Assembly (NCBI RefSeq): GCF_900143515.1
Contig: NZ_FSQT01000002.1
Coordinates: 4,279,501-4,343,500 of the forward strand
Origin: Micromonospora cremea
Lineage (GTDB): Bacteria; Actinomycetota; Actinomycetes; Mycobacteriales; Micromonosporaceae
DNA length: 64,000 bases
Reading direction: 5' to 3'
The notes beneath the pieces are model-generated. The model was not told the origin of the DNA, searched no databases, and worked only from the letters and a program-made list of their open reading frames with translations. This document shows positions 15,355 through 23,863 of this stretch, one piece after another (positions within the stretch are counted from its first letter, which is position 1; the number at the start of each line of letters is the position of its first letter). A program made the translations under genes and the position numbers.

Positions 15355-16872
15355 TCAGCTCGCGGAGGCCGCACCGGCCGGCGCACCGACCCGGCTCGGC
15401 GGGGCCTGGGCCGGCACGGTCGTGGAGGGCCCGTCGCCGGGCGCGCGGCGTACGTCGATCACCTGGCCGGTCAGGTCGGAGATCAGCACGTCCAGCGAGG
15501 ACTGGGCGACGGCCTCCGCGGCGAGCAGGGTGTGCTCCGGCTCCTCGCCGAAGGCCCGCGTCCGCATCGGGGTGGCGGTCCGCTCCGGGTTGATGCAGTT
15601 GACCCGTACGCCGACGTCGGCCCACTCGTCGGCCAGCGCCTGCGTGAGGTTGACCAGGGCGGCCTTGGTGGCGGAGTAGAGCGCGTAACGGGCCCGCCCC
15701 CGGGTGTAGGAGCTGGAGGTGTAGAGCAGCAGCTGGCCCTTGGTCTGCTGGAGGTACGGCAGGGACTGCCGGGCGATGGTCACCGGGCCGACGAAGTTGA
15801 CCTGGAGGAGCCGGTCCATCGTCTCCTCGTCCATCTCGGCGAGGGCGCCCTTCTCCAGGATCCCGGCGGTGACCACCACGTGGTCGATCCGGCCGGTGGC
15901 CTCGAAGGCGGTCTTCAGCGCGGCCTCGACGTCCTCGGTCCGCTCCACGTGGGTGCCGGTGGTGGAGCGGCTGAACGGGAAGACCTGGGCGCCGAGGCGC
16001 CGGGCCAGCTCGGTCAGCTCGTGGCCGATGCCGTAGCTGCCGCCGAACACCACGATGGTGCGGCCGGTCAGCTCCTCGGTGTAGCTGCGGTGGTCGGTCA
16101 GCCGGGGGGCCTGCGCGGCGGCGAGCTGGAAGAGTTTGTCCGCCAGGTGCACGTCGACCGGGTGGGTGACCTTGATGTTCTCGTCCGAGCCGTCGATCAC
16201 CTTGATCGGGGTGCCCGGCAGGTAGCGCAGCACCACGCCGCAGTCGTCGGTGGCGGCGAAGTCCGGGTCGCCCTCGGCGATCCGGTACGCCTCGCGGATG
16301 GTGGGGGAGCGGAACGCCTGCGGGGTCTGCCCGCGGCGCAGCCGGGAGCGAACCGGGATGTCGGTGATGCAGTCGTTCTCGTCCACCTGGATGATCGTGT
16401 CGGCGGACGGGATGGCCACGTCCACGGCGGCGTAGGTCCAGAGAGCGTTGACGCACTCGCGCACGATCCGGCCGCTGAGCAGCGGACGCACCGCGTCGTG
16501 GAAGAGGATGTTGCAGTCCGCCGGGCCGACCGCGTCCAGCGCGATCCGGGTGGTCGCGTTACGGGTGTCGCCGCCCTCGATCACCTTGGTGACCTTGCGC
16601 AGGCCGGCCTTCTCGACGATCTGCCGGGCGTCCTCGACGTGCCCGGTGGCCATCAGCACGATGATCTCGTCGATCTCCGGTGCGGCCTCGAAGACGGCCA
16701 GGGTGTGCTCGATGATCGGCTTACCGGCGATCTTCAGCAGCTGCTTCGGGATGCCGAGGCCCAGTCGGGTCCCGGTGCCGCCGGCCAGCACCACGGCCAC
16801 CGTCCGCGAGGGCCGCCACGGTGCCGGGGTCTCCGGTGTGGCGTCCGGGCCAGTGGTCTGGTCCTGCGTCAT
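15355..16872 (-). CDS. Bifunctional cytidylyltransferase/short-chain reductase (Bcs1-like CDP-ribitol synthase)
   Basis: 505 residues with two fused domains. Residues about 20-235 are an IspD/TarI-type cytidylyltransferase (VVLAGGTGTRLGLGIPKQLL, HDAVRPLL, RRGQTPQAF, TDDCGVVL, GSDENIKVTHPVD). Residues about 255-475 are an SDR (VVFGGSYGIG, VVTAGI, catalytic SSS and YSATK). The same fusion occurs in Haemophilus Bcs1, where the SDR reduces ribulose 5-phosphate to ribitol 5-phosphate and the other domain makes CDP-ribitol. The last 25 residues are a Pro/Ala tail. Followed by a TagF-like gene and preceded by the TagGH exporter, it points to a poly(ribitol phosphate) wall polymer. Confidence 0.87.
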   Translation of the reverse strand: MTQDQTTGPDATPETPAPWRPSRTVAVVLAGGTGTRLGLGIPKQLLKIAGKPIIEHTLAVFEAAPEIDEIIVLMATGHVEDARQIVEKAGLRKVTKVIEGGDTRNATTRIALDAVGPADCNILFHDAVRPLLSGRIVRECVNALWTYAAVDVAIPSADTIIQVDENDCITDIPVRSRLRRGQTPQAFRSPTIREAYRIAEGDPDFAATDDCGVVLRYLPGTPIKVIDGSDENIKVTHPVDVHLADKLFQLAAAQAPRLTDHRSYTEELTGRTIVVFGGSYGIGHELTELARRLGAQVFPFSRSTTGTHVERTEDVEAALKTAFEATGRIDHVVVTAGILEKGALAEMDEETMDRLLQVNFVGPVTIARQSLPYLQQTKGQLLLYTSSSYTRGRARYALYSATKAALVNLTQALADEWADVGVRVNCINPERTATPMRTRAFGEEPEHTLLAAEAVAQSSLDVLISDLTGQVIDVRRAPGDGPSTTVPAQAPPSRVGAPAGAASAS

Positions 16873-16935
16873 TGCCGGATCCTCACTCTCAGGGATGCGT
16901 TAGCGGAAGGTTCCGCCCGAGCGGCGACGGAATGA

Positions 16936-16964
16936 ACCTTAACGCGCGAACCGCGTCGCCCCAA
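16936..16964 (-). promoter_or_regulatory. Promoter of the CDP-ribitol synthase/TagF operon
   Basis: On the minus strand TTGGGG (16959-16964), a 17-nt spacer and TAAGGT (16936-16941) precede the ATG at 16872 by a leader of roughly 57 nt. The -35 sits inside the loop of the adjacent hairpin. A similar TTCGCG-TTAAGGT sequence occurs at 21882-21894 upstream of the second TagF-like gene. Confidence 0.5.
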
Positions 16965-16981
16965 CGCGGGCGACGCGGTTC
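16948..16981. terminator. Hairpin downstream of the exporter ATPase gene
   Basis: GAACCGCGTCGCC (16948-16960) pairs perfectly with 16969-16981. It lies 37 bp after the tagH-like stop and overlaps the promoter of the next operon. Confidence 0.6.
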
Positions 16982-17017
16982 ATGGCGCCGTGTCGATGCC
17001 GGAGGTTCGCCGGCACT

Positions 17018-17836
17018 CTACTTGCTGTTCGCGTACGCCTCGTATGCCCGGATGACCTCGTTGGTGGGCCCGTCCATCCGCAGGACGCCGGATTCCAGCC
17101 AGATGGTCCGTTCACAGGTGTCTCGTACCGAGGAGAGCTGGTGGCTGACCAGGAACACCGTGCCGGCGCCCTCCCGCAACTCCCGCACCCGCTGCTCGCT
17201 GCGCTTGCGGAAGCCCTTGTCGCCGGTGGCGAGCGCCTCGTCGATGAGCAGCACGTCGTGCTTCTTGGCGGCGGCGATGGAGAACCGCAGCCGGGCCGCC
17301 ATGCCGGAGGAGTAGGTGCGCATCGGCAGGCTGGCGAAGTCGCCCCGCTCGTTGATCCCGGAGAAGTCGATGATCCCCGCGGCCTGCTGGGCCACCTCGT
17401 CGGGATGCATCCCCATGGCCAGGCAACCGAGGGTGACGTTGCGCTCGCCCGAGAGGTCGTTGAGCAGGGCCGCGTTCACGCCCAGCAGCGAGGGCTGCCC
17501 CTGGGTGTGGATCGCGCCCCGGTTGACCGGCAGCAGGCCGGCGATGGCCCGCAGCAGGGTGGACTTGCCGGAGCCGTTGCTGCCGATCAGCCCGATCGCC
17601 TCGCCCCGGTACGCGGTGAACGAGACACCCTTCACCGCGTGCACCTCCCGCACGTTCGGCGCGGATGTGCGCTTGACCAGCCGGCGCAGCGCGGCCACCG
17701 GCGTGGTGCCGCCGGCGGCACCCTTGTGCACCCGGTAGATGATGTGCGCGTCATCCACCACCACGGTCGGGATCCGCTCCGGCAGCACGGGCAGGGAGAC
17801 GGTCGCCTCGTCGGCGGCGTGCATGTGATCAACCAC
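17018..17836 (-). CDS. ABC transporter ATP-binding protein, TagH-type polysaccharide/teichoic acid exporter
   Basis: 272 residues from the GTG at 17836 (AGGAG 7 nt upstream, overlapping the permease stop). Walker A GSNGSGKSTLL, the exporter-type signature TYSSGMAARLRF, Walker B DVLLIDEAL with ATGD following, and the H-loop VSHQLSSV are all present. The early VREVHAVKGVSFTAYRGE region is characteristic of TagH, RfbE and Wzt family ATPases; there is no long C-terminal carbohydrate-binding domain. With the adjacent TagG-like permease it should flip the finished lipid-linked wall polymer across the membrane. Confidence 0.9.
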   Translation of the reverse strand: MVDHMHAADEATVSLPVLPERIPTVVVDDAHIIYRVHKGAAGGTTPVAALRRLVKRTSAPNVREVHAVKGVSFTAYRGEAIGLIGSNGSGKSTLLRAIAGLLPVNRGAIHTQGQPSLLGVNAALLNDLSGERNVTLGCLAMGMHPDEVAQQAAGIIDFSGINERGDFASLPMRTYSSGMAARLRFSIAAAKKHDVLLIDEALATGDKGFRKRSEQRVRELREGAGTVFLVSHQLSSVRDTCERTIWLESGVLRMDGPTNEVIRAYEAYANSK

Positions 17837-18722
17837 GGCCGTACTCCTGTTCGCCGCGCCAGAAGTAGATGAAGCCACCGATCCCGCCCACGACCGCCCA
17901 CGCCGCCGCCACCAGCCAGAGCTGGGTGAGCGACTCGTTGAGCAGTGGCGGCTGCTCCAGCAGCGCGTACCGGGCCAGCTCGATGTAGACCAGCAGTGGG
18001 TTGAACTGGACCAGCGTCGTCGCCCAGCCCGGCAGCCGCTCGAAGAGGCTGACGCTGTAGAGGACGCCGGAGCCGTACATCCAGGTGCGCATGATGAAGG
18101 GCATGACCTGCTTCAGGTCGCTGGCCTTGGCGCCCATCCGGGCGACCAGCAGCACCACGCCGGCGTTGAACACCGCCTGGAGCAGCAGGGCGGGCACCAG
18201 CATCAGCCAGGTCAGGGTGATCGGCTCCCCGGTGGCCAGCACGATGCCGATCAGCACCACCATCGAGGCCAGGAGCTGCTGGAACTGGGTCACCGTGGTG
18301 GACAGCGGCAGGCTGGCCCGGGGGAAGTGCAGCGCCCGGATCAGCCCCAGGTTGCCGCTGATCGACTGCGTGCCGGCCAGCACCGCGCTCTGGGTGAAGT
18401 TGAAGATGAACAGGCCGGTGGTCAGGTACCCGATGAAGTTCGGGATCTTGTCCTGCGCCAGCACCACCCCGAAGATCAGGTAGTAGACGGCGGCGTTGGT
18501 CAGCGGGGTGAGCACCTGCCAGAGCTGGCCCAGCTTGGCGTTGCTGTACGAGGCGACCAGCTTGGCGTTGGCGTACGCGGCGATGAAGTGCCGGTAGGCC
18601 CACAGTCGGCGGCTGTACTCGACGAGGGTGGGCCGCTCACCAGCGACCCGGAGCCCGTGTCGAGCGGCCAGCTGCGCCTGGGTCAGGCCCGTGTCGGGGT
18701 CGACCAGCGCGGTGGTGGCCAT
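17829..18722 (-). CDS. ABC-2 type permease, TagG-type teichoic acid/polysaccharide exporter
   Basis: 297 residues, six predicted transmembrane helices. An amphipathic N-terminal segment precedes the family-like NAKLGQLWQVLTPLTNAAVYY and IPNFIGYLTTGLFIFNFTQS; HFPRASLPLS and NPLLVYIELARYALLE match the ABC-2/TagG pattern. It forms the membrane half of the exporter with the overlapping ATPase gene downstream. A TAGGAT -10-like box lies at 18773-18778 on the minus strand. Confidence 0.9.
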   Translation of the reverse strand: MATTALVDPDTGLTQAQLAARHGLRVAGERPTLVEYSRRLWAYRHFIAAYANAKLVASYSNAKLGQLWQVLTPLTNAAVYYLIFGVVLAQDKIPNFIGYLTTGLFIFNFTQSAVLAGTQSISGNLGLIRALHFPRASLPLSTTVTQFQQLLASMVVLIGIVLATGEPITLTWLMLVPALLLQAVFNAGVVLLVARMGAKASDLKQVMPFIMRTWMYGSGVLYSVSLFERLPGWATTLVQFNPLLVYIELARYALLEQPPLLNESLTQLWLVAAAWAVVGGIGGFIYFWRGEQEYGRG

Positions 18723-18864
18723 GGAAATGGCGCTCCGATCTTTCGTGCAGACGGGTTGCTCGCGACGATGGAATCCTAGTGGGAGCTGTGCGCGGAGCGC
18801 CGCCTCGTCGCTGCGTGGACAGTAGTCCGAAACACGTCGGGACGCAACCGTACCGTCGTTGCGC

Positions 18865-18870
18865 TACTCT
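18865..18870 (+). promoter_or_regulatory. -10 box of a leaderless transcript ahead of the TetR gene
   Basis: TACTCT lies exactly 7 nt before a GTG at 18878 that opens an 8-codon reading frame. Confidence 0.5.
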
Positions 18871-18877
18871 GGTCGTC

Positions 18878-18904
18878 GTGACCTGCGAGAAGAGTCCCTG
18901 GTGA
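18878..18904 (+). CDS. Putative leaderless 8-residue leader peptide (uORF)
   Basis: GTG plus seven codons (MTCEKSPW) and a TGA whose bases overlap the GTG start of the TetR gene at 18901 (GTGA). With the leaderless -10 box, ribosomes could initiate here and re-initiate on the regulator, coupling translation. It contains one Cys and one Trp. This is inferred from spacing only. Confidence 0.4.
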   Translation: MTCEKSPW

Positions 18905-19539
18905 CGGCCGAAAAGAGGCGAGCCCCGGCCGGCGCGGCGGTGCTGCGTGGTGAAATCACCACGGCCATCCGGCGCGCGCTGATGCAGGAGCTCGCCGCGG
19001 TCGGCTACGGCCGGCTCTCCATCGAGGCGGTTGCCCGGCGGGCCGGCGTCAGCAAGACGGCCGTCTACCGACGGTGGAGTTCGAAGGTCGACCTGGTGCT
19101 GGAGATCGTCGCCGCCGCGGCGCACGGCAAGTTGCCGGTGCTGGACACCGGCACCCTGCGCGGCGACCTCGCGCTGCTCTTCCAGGCGGTCGCGCACGCG
19201 CTGCGCCACCCGCTCGCCTCGCAGATCATTCCGGACCTGCTGGCCGAGGCCGCCCGCAATCCCAGCATCGACCAGACCCTGCGCCAGGTGCTGCACGCCC
19301 GCCAGCAGGAGATCGGCGGCCGCCTGGTCACCCGCGCGGTGCAGCGCGGCGAGCTGCCGGCCGACACCGACCCGGACGCAGCGACCGACCTCATCGTCGG
19401 CCCGCTCTACTGGCGGCTCGCCATCGCCCGCCTCCCGCTCACCGACAGCTACCTGGAAAACCTGGTCGAGTCCGTGGCCGTCGGGCTCGGCGCGGACAGC
19501 GCCCTGCCCCGCCCGCGGGCGGCGCCGATCGTCGGCTGA
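18901..19539 (+). CDS. TetR family transcriptional regulator
   Basis: 212 residues. The N-terminal helix-turn-helix reads AVGYGRLSIEAVARRAGVSKTAVYRRWSSKVDLVLEIV, very typical of TetR proteins; the C-terminal part resembles the TetR_C_11 type (LLAEAARNPSI, RAVQRGELPADTDPD, VGPLYWRL). The GTG at 18901 overlaps the leader-peptide stop. It is divergent from the TagGH exporter operon (180 bp apart), making that operon and the downstream membrane protein plausible targets. Effector unknown. Confidence 0.9.
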   Translation: MTAEKRRAPAGAAVLRGEITTAIRRALMQELAAVGYGRLSIEAVARRAGVSKTAVYRRWSSKVDLVLEIVAAAAHGKLPVLDTGTLRGDLALLFQAVAHALRHPLASQIIPDLLAEAARNPSIDQTLRQVLHARQQEIGGRLVTRAVQRGELPADTDPDAATDLIVGPLYWRLAIARLPLTDSYLENLVESVAVGLGADSALPRPRAAPIVG

Positions 19540-19593
19540 CCGGGCACGCGACACCCCGCCGCTCGGAGGACGGGGCCGACTGTCCGCCTCCGC

Positions 19594-19599
19594 TAGGCT
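19594..19599 (+). promoter_or_regulatory. -10 box upstream of the large membrane protein
   Basis: TAGGCT 65 nt before the GTG at 19664, implying a leader of about 55 nt. No clear -35. Confidence 0.35.
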
Positions 19600-19663
19600 G
19601 CCCCCTTGACACCCGGCCGTCACCGTGCCGAGACCCGTGACCCGCCCGACGAGAAGGACGCCC

Positions 19664-21775
19664 GTGGCCAACGTCGACAGCATCGCCGTCGCGCCCACCG
19701 ATTCGGACCCGGCGCCGCGGTCCGAGCAGGCACCCCCGCACGCGACCGGTCCCGACCGGGGTCCGGCGGCCCGGGTACGCGCGCTGGTGGCCGCCGCCCC
19801 GGCACTGCTCACCGATGGCGCCGTAGTCGCGTTCGCGCTCTGGACCGTGCTCTACCACGCGGCGTTCCTGGGGGATCTTCGCCCGTCGGTGACCTTCCGG
19901 GTCTGGTTGGTCGCCTGCGTGCTGCTCGCCGTTGTGGCCCTGCTGCGCGCCCGCCGCCGATCCGCCGGCAGCCACGGCGACAGCGAGCGGCCGGAGCCGT
20001 CCGAGTCGACCGAGGCGCGGCCGCCCGTCGACCGCCGTCTGCTGATCGGGGTGCTGGTCGCCGCCGGGGTGGCCGCGGTCACCGCCGGAGTGGCCGGGAC
20101 CAGCGCTGGCATCGTCTGGTGGATTCCGGCGGTGGCCGGTCTGCTGGCGGCGGTCGGCGCGATCCTGCTGGTGCGCCGGGCCTGGCTGAGCGGCCCGGCG
20201 TCCGCGCCGGCCGCGCCGGCGGCCACCGCGGCGCAGTCGGCGTACGCGCTGGTCATCTCGGTGCTGGTCGGGATCTCCTCGTTCTTCCTGGCCCGCAACA
20301 CCCCGGACGACGTCTACTACGTCGGCAAGTCGGTCTGGATCGCCGAGCGGGACCTCATCCCGCTCAACGACTTCCTGTTCAGCGAGAACGTACTGCCGTC
20401 GATGGGCTCACAACCGCCGATCCCCTCGATCGAGGTCTTCGACGGCGCGTTCGCCCGCCTGCTGGGCGTCCACGCCGCCTCGGCCCTCTGGTACGTGCTG
20501 CTGCCGATCATGGCGGTGCTCGCGGTGCTGGCGCTCTGGCGGTTGACCCACCGGTGGGCTCCGCGCCGCCCGGTGCTCGCGTTCACCGTGGCCGTCGCGT
20601 ACCTCTACCTGGTCGCCGGCGGGGACGCCGCACTGGGCACGTTCCACCTGCCCCGGCTCTATGAGGGCAAGGGCATGTTCGTCTCGGCGGTCATCCCGCT
20701 GATGTGGCTCTACCTGACCGAGTGGTTCGACACCCGGTCCCGGCGCAGCCTGGTGCTCATCGTGGCGCTGTCGATCACCGCGATCGGCCTCACCACCACC
20801 GCCGCGATCATCCTGCCGATGCTGGTCGGCGCCGCCGGCTTCGCGATGCTGCTGGTCGGGCGGTGGAAGGACGCGGTCGTGGCCGGGATCGCCGCCGTCG
20901 CGTACCCGATCGGCTCGCTGGTGGTCTCGCGCCTGGTGCTCGGCGGCATGACCGCGTCCGGCGCGGACGACGCCTTCTTCGACGCGGCGCACACCTACCG
21001 ACGGACCCTGCTGTTCGGCGTGGTCGGGGTGATCTCCGGCCTGGCGCTCTGGTGCGGCCCGCTGCTGGCCCGTCGGCGCACGCCCGCGCTGCTCACCGCC
21101 GGCGCGACGCTGGCGTTGAGCGTGCTGTTCGTCCCCGGTGTGCTGGAGACGCTGGGCGCGGTGAGCGGCATCTCGGTGGTGCTCTGGCGGGTGCCGTGGC
21201 TGCTCGCCCTGCCGACGCTGATCGGGCTGCTCTGCACCGTGTCCGTGCCGGCCGCCACGCCGGTGCTGCGCCGCGCGACCGCCGGCGGGATCGCCGTGCT
21301 GCTGGTCGCGTCGTTCGCGCTCTTCGCCACCCCGATGTGGTCGGCGAAGAGCTGGGTCGAGGTGCACGACCGGCCCACCTGGAAGCTGCCGCAGCAACGC
21401 CAGGCGATCGCCTTCTGGATCAAGGGGCTGGACCGGTCGCCGGGCCTCGTGCTCGCTCCAAAGACGATCATGCGGACCTCCCTGGTGGTCACCAGCCAGG
21501 TCCGGGTCGTCCTGCCCCGCGACTTCTACCTCGTCGAGTACGACCTCAACTCCCAGTTCGCCAAGGACCGGCTGCTGCTCGCCGGTTTCGCCGACGGCAC
21601 CGACACCCCTGGGGCGGCCGAGCTGGCACCGGCGCTCGACCGCCTGGACGTCGGCACCATCTGCGTCTACAACGGCAACCGGTACGCCCGCGACCTGGCG
21701 CCACAGCTCGGCTACCAGGAGTTCGCCAAGCGTCGGGCACCGGGGGCGATGACGTGTTTCCGGCGGGTCGACTGA
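19664..21775 (+). CDS. Large polytopic membrane protein, GT-C-like
   Basis: 703 residues with about 14 hydrophobic segments. After an acidic/Pro-rich N-terminus, features include FFLARNTPDDVYYVGKSVW in the first large loop (acidic pair after a helix, as in GT-C enzymes), PRLYEGKGMFVSAVIPLMW, and a soluble C-terminal part (IKGLDRSPGLVLAPKTIM, YNGNRYARDLAPQLGY). It resembles DUF6077-type actinobacterial membrane proteins, but I cannot confirm the family. Its place between the exporter and a TagF-like enzyme suggests glycosylation or modification of the wall polymer. The GTG at 19664 has GAGAAGGA just upstream. Confidence 0.7.
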   Translation: MANVDSIAVAPTDSDPAPRSEQAPPHATGPDRGPAARVRALVAAAPALLTDGAVVAFALWTVLYHAAFLGDLRPSVTFRVWLVACVLLAVVALLRARRRSAGSHGDSERPEPSESTEARPPVDRRLLIGVLVAAGVAAVTAGVAGTSAGIVWWIPAVAGLLAAVGAILLVRRAWLSGPASAPAAPAATAAQSAYALVISVLVGISSFFLARNTPDDVYYVGKSVWIAERDLIPLNDFLFSENVLPSMGSQPPIPSIEVFDGAFARLLGVHAASALWYVLLPIMAVLAVLALWRLTHRWAPRRPVLAFTVAVAYLYLVAGGDAALGTFHLPRLYEGKGMFVSAVIPLMWLYLTEWFDTRSRRSLVLIVALSITAIGLTTTAAIILPMLVGAAGFAMLLVGRWKDAVVAGIAAVAYPIGSLVVSRLVLGGMTASGADDAFFDAAHTYRRTLLFGVVGVISGLALWCGPLLARRRTPALLTAGATLALSVLFVPGVLETLGAVSGISVVLWRVPWLLALPTLIGLLCTVSVPAATPVLRRATAGGIAVLLVASFALFATPMWSAKSWVEVHDRPTWKLPQQRQAIAFWIKGLDRSPGLVLAPKTIMRTSLVVTSQVRVVLPRDFYLVEYDLNSQFAKDRLLLAGFADGTDTPGAAELAPALDRLDVGTICVYNGNRYARDLAPQLGYQEFAKRRAPGAMTCFRRVD

Positions 21776-22048
21776 GGCCCGTCTCTGTCGAGCAGGCCGG
21801 TTCGGTGTGGCGCCCGGCACGCGGGGGTACGGAGCTTTGACCGAAATGGTGCCGGATACCCGAGCGGCACCACCCTGTCCCTTCGCGTTAAGGTCGCAGT
21901 CACGCGCTGCCGGCCCGCCACGCGACATCCGGGCCGCAGCCGCCGTGACCCGACGCACTCCTGGGGCGCGGTTGACCATGCGCGACGGGGAGTGACGTCG
22001 ACCCACCACGGGCCCAGCCCGTCATGGAACTCATAGGGAGCCAACTCG

Positions 22049-23806
22049 TTGTTCGGCACGTTGACAGGACGCATCGGAGTGGCCGCCCGCAGTGCACTGC
22101 TGGTGCTGTCCTACCTGGTCATGCTCGTCGCCGGCGCACTCGGCTGGGTCGGTCTGTTCGCCGTCGCCGGGCTGGCCGCGGTGATCGGCGAGTTCGCCGT
22201 CGCCCGCTGGTCACCGCCGTCGCAGGTGCTGCTGGAGAAGGTCGGCCTGCACTGGTCGTACCGGCAGTTGACCCGCGACCTCGCGGCTGTGCTGCTGGTC
22301 ACCGCGCAGGTCGCGCTCAGCGGCGTCGAGCTGACCTGGTTGCTGGTCCTGCCGGCCGCGGTGTGGGTCGTCTCGGTCTTCGCCGGCGCGCTCTCCACGA
22401 TGATCGACCGTCGTAACCCGCTCTCCGCCATGGTGCGCAACATCGACCTCGGCCCGCTGCGCTCGGCCCCCCGACCGCCGGCCTGGGCGGCGGCGGTCGC
22501 CGGTGACCGGATGCCCCTGCTCAACCTGCTGCTGGTGCCGGCCGCCGTGGCCGCCGCGGTGCAGCACGACCCGACGCCGTTCTTCGTCGCCGCGGCGGTG
22601 GCGGTGGCGGCCACCGGCGTGGTGGGCGCGATCATCGCGCTGACCTGGCTGCGCGGCCGGGGCACCGGGCAGAGCCCACTGCTGCCCGCCGTCCAGCGCT
22701 GGCTCGACACCTACCAGCCCGAGGTGGCGCTTTACTTCGCCGGCCCGGCCAAGGACGTCTACCAGGCGAACATGTGGCTCGCTCCGACCGAGGCGCTCGA
22801 GCAGCGCGCGGTGGTGCTGATGCGTAGCCGCGAGGCGTTCACCGAGCTGGCCGACACGCGGCTGCCGGTCATCTGCGTACCGGCCGGGGTGGACTTCATG
22901 AACCTCGAGCTCGGCAGTGTCCGCGCGGCGCTCTACGCCGCGAACGTCGGCGCGAACATCCACATGCTCCGCGAGCCCGGCACGAAGCACGTCTTCGTCG
23001 GGCACGGCGACAGCGACAAGCAGGCCAGCGTCAACCCCTACAGCAAGGTGTACGACGAGGTCTGGGTCGCCGGCCTGGCCGGTCGGGAGCGGTACGCCCG
23101 GGCCGGGGTGGGCGTGCTCGACTCGGACATCGTCGAGATCGGCCGGCCGCAGCTCGCCGGCGTGCACACCTTCGGCGCCGAGTCGGTGGAGCGGCCCTTC
23201 ACCGTGCTCTACGCGCCCACCTGGGAGGGTTGGCTCGACGACGACCCGTACCACACCTCGCTCGTGCTGATGGGCGAGCGGATCGTCAAGGGGCTGCTGG
23301 CCACGAACCCCCGCGTGCGCCTGATCTACAAGCCGCACCCGCTCGCCGGGTCGCGGTCCAAGGCGGCCAAGGCCGTGCACGAGCGGGTGGTGCAGGCCAT
23401 CCGCGTCGCCGGCGGCAACCCGGACGCGGCCTCTCTGGACGGCACCGCGCACCTGGTGGTCACCGGTCGCACGCCGGCGCTGTTCGACTGCTTCAACCAG
23501 ACCGACCTGCTGATCAGCGACGTGTCCAGTGTGGTCTCCGACTTCGTGCAGAGCCAGCGGCCGTACGTGGTGGCCAACCCGGCGGGCCTGTCCGAGGACG
23601 AGTTCCGCCGGGAGTACCCGACCGCGCGGGCCGCGTACCTGCTCTCCACCGACTGCGGTGAGCTGGAGAAGATCGTGGCGGTGACCCGGGCCGGCGACGA
23701 CCCGATGACCGAGGCGCGCCGGGAGCTGAAGACCTACCTGCTCGGCCCGGCCGAAGCCAACCCGATGGACCGGTTCCAGGAGGAGATCGCCCGCCTCTGC
23801 CGCTGA
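22049..23806 (+). CDS. CDP-glycerol/ribitol phosphotransferase, TagF/TarL-like, second paralogue
   Basis: 585 residues from a TTG with AGGGAG upstream. The N-terminal 200 residues contain about five membrane segments; the catalytic part shows VGANIHMLREPGTKHVFVGHGDSDKQASVNPYS, VLYAPTWEG, LIYKPHPLAGS and LLISDVSSVVSDFVQSQRP. The HGDSDK and SDVSSVVSD motifs match the paralogue at 13624. One of the pair may add the first polyol phosphates and the other elongate the chain; the sequence does not say which. A TAAGGT -10-like box is at 21889-21894; the rest of 21776-22048 holds no gene. Confidence 0.83.
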   Translation: MFGTLTGRIGVAARSALLVLSYLVMLVAGALGWVGLFAVAGLAAVIGEFAVARWSPPSQVLLEKVGLHWSYRQLTRDLAAVLLVTAQVALSGVELTWLLVLPAAVWVVSVFAGALSTMIDRRNPLSAMVRNIDLGPLRSAPRPPAWAAAVAGDRMPLLNLLLVPAAVAAAVQHDPTPFFVAAAVAVAATGVVGAIIALTWLRGRGTGQSPLLPAVQRWLDTYQPEVALYFAGPAKDVYQANMWLAPTEALEQRAVVLMRSREAFTELADTRLPVICVPAGVDFMNLELGSVRAALYAANVGANIHMLREPGTKHVFVGHGDSDKQASVNPYSKVYDEVWVAGLAGRERYARAGVGVLDSDIVEIGRPQLAGVHTFGAESVERPFTVLYAPTWEGWLDDDPYHTSLVLMGERIVKGLLATNPRVRLIYKPHPLAGSRSKAAKAVHERVVQAIRVAGGNPDAASLDGTAHLVVTGRTPALFDCFNQTDLLISDVSSVVSDFVQSQRPYVVANPAGLSEDEFRREYPTARAAYLLSTDCGELEKIVAVTRAGDDPMTEARRELKTYLLGPAEANPMDRFQEEIARLCR

Positions 23807-23822
23807 GCCGCCTATCGCCGAT

Positions 23823-23858
23823 CCGCGCCCGGCCCGACACCCGTCGGACCGGGCGCGG
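23823..23858. terminator. Bidirectional hairpin
   Basis: CCGCGCCCGG (23823-23832) pairs with 23849-23858, with an inner CCGAC/GTCGG pair. It lies between the convergent TagF-like and DUF952 genes. Confidence 0.65.
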
Positions 23859-23863
23859 TCGCG

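Noticed and set aside
13585..16935. A 1116-codon plus-strand open frame
   Set aside because: It is the antisense shadow of the TagF-like and CDP-ribitol synthase genes; the translation is Gly/Arg/His/Gln-rich with no motifs, while the opposite strand has two intact families.
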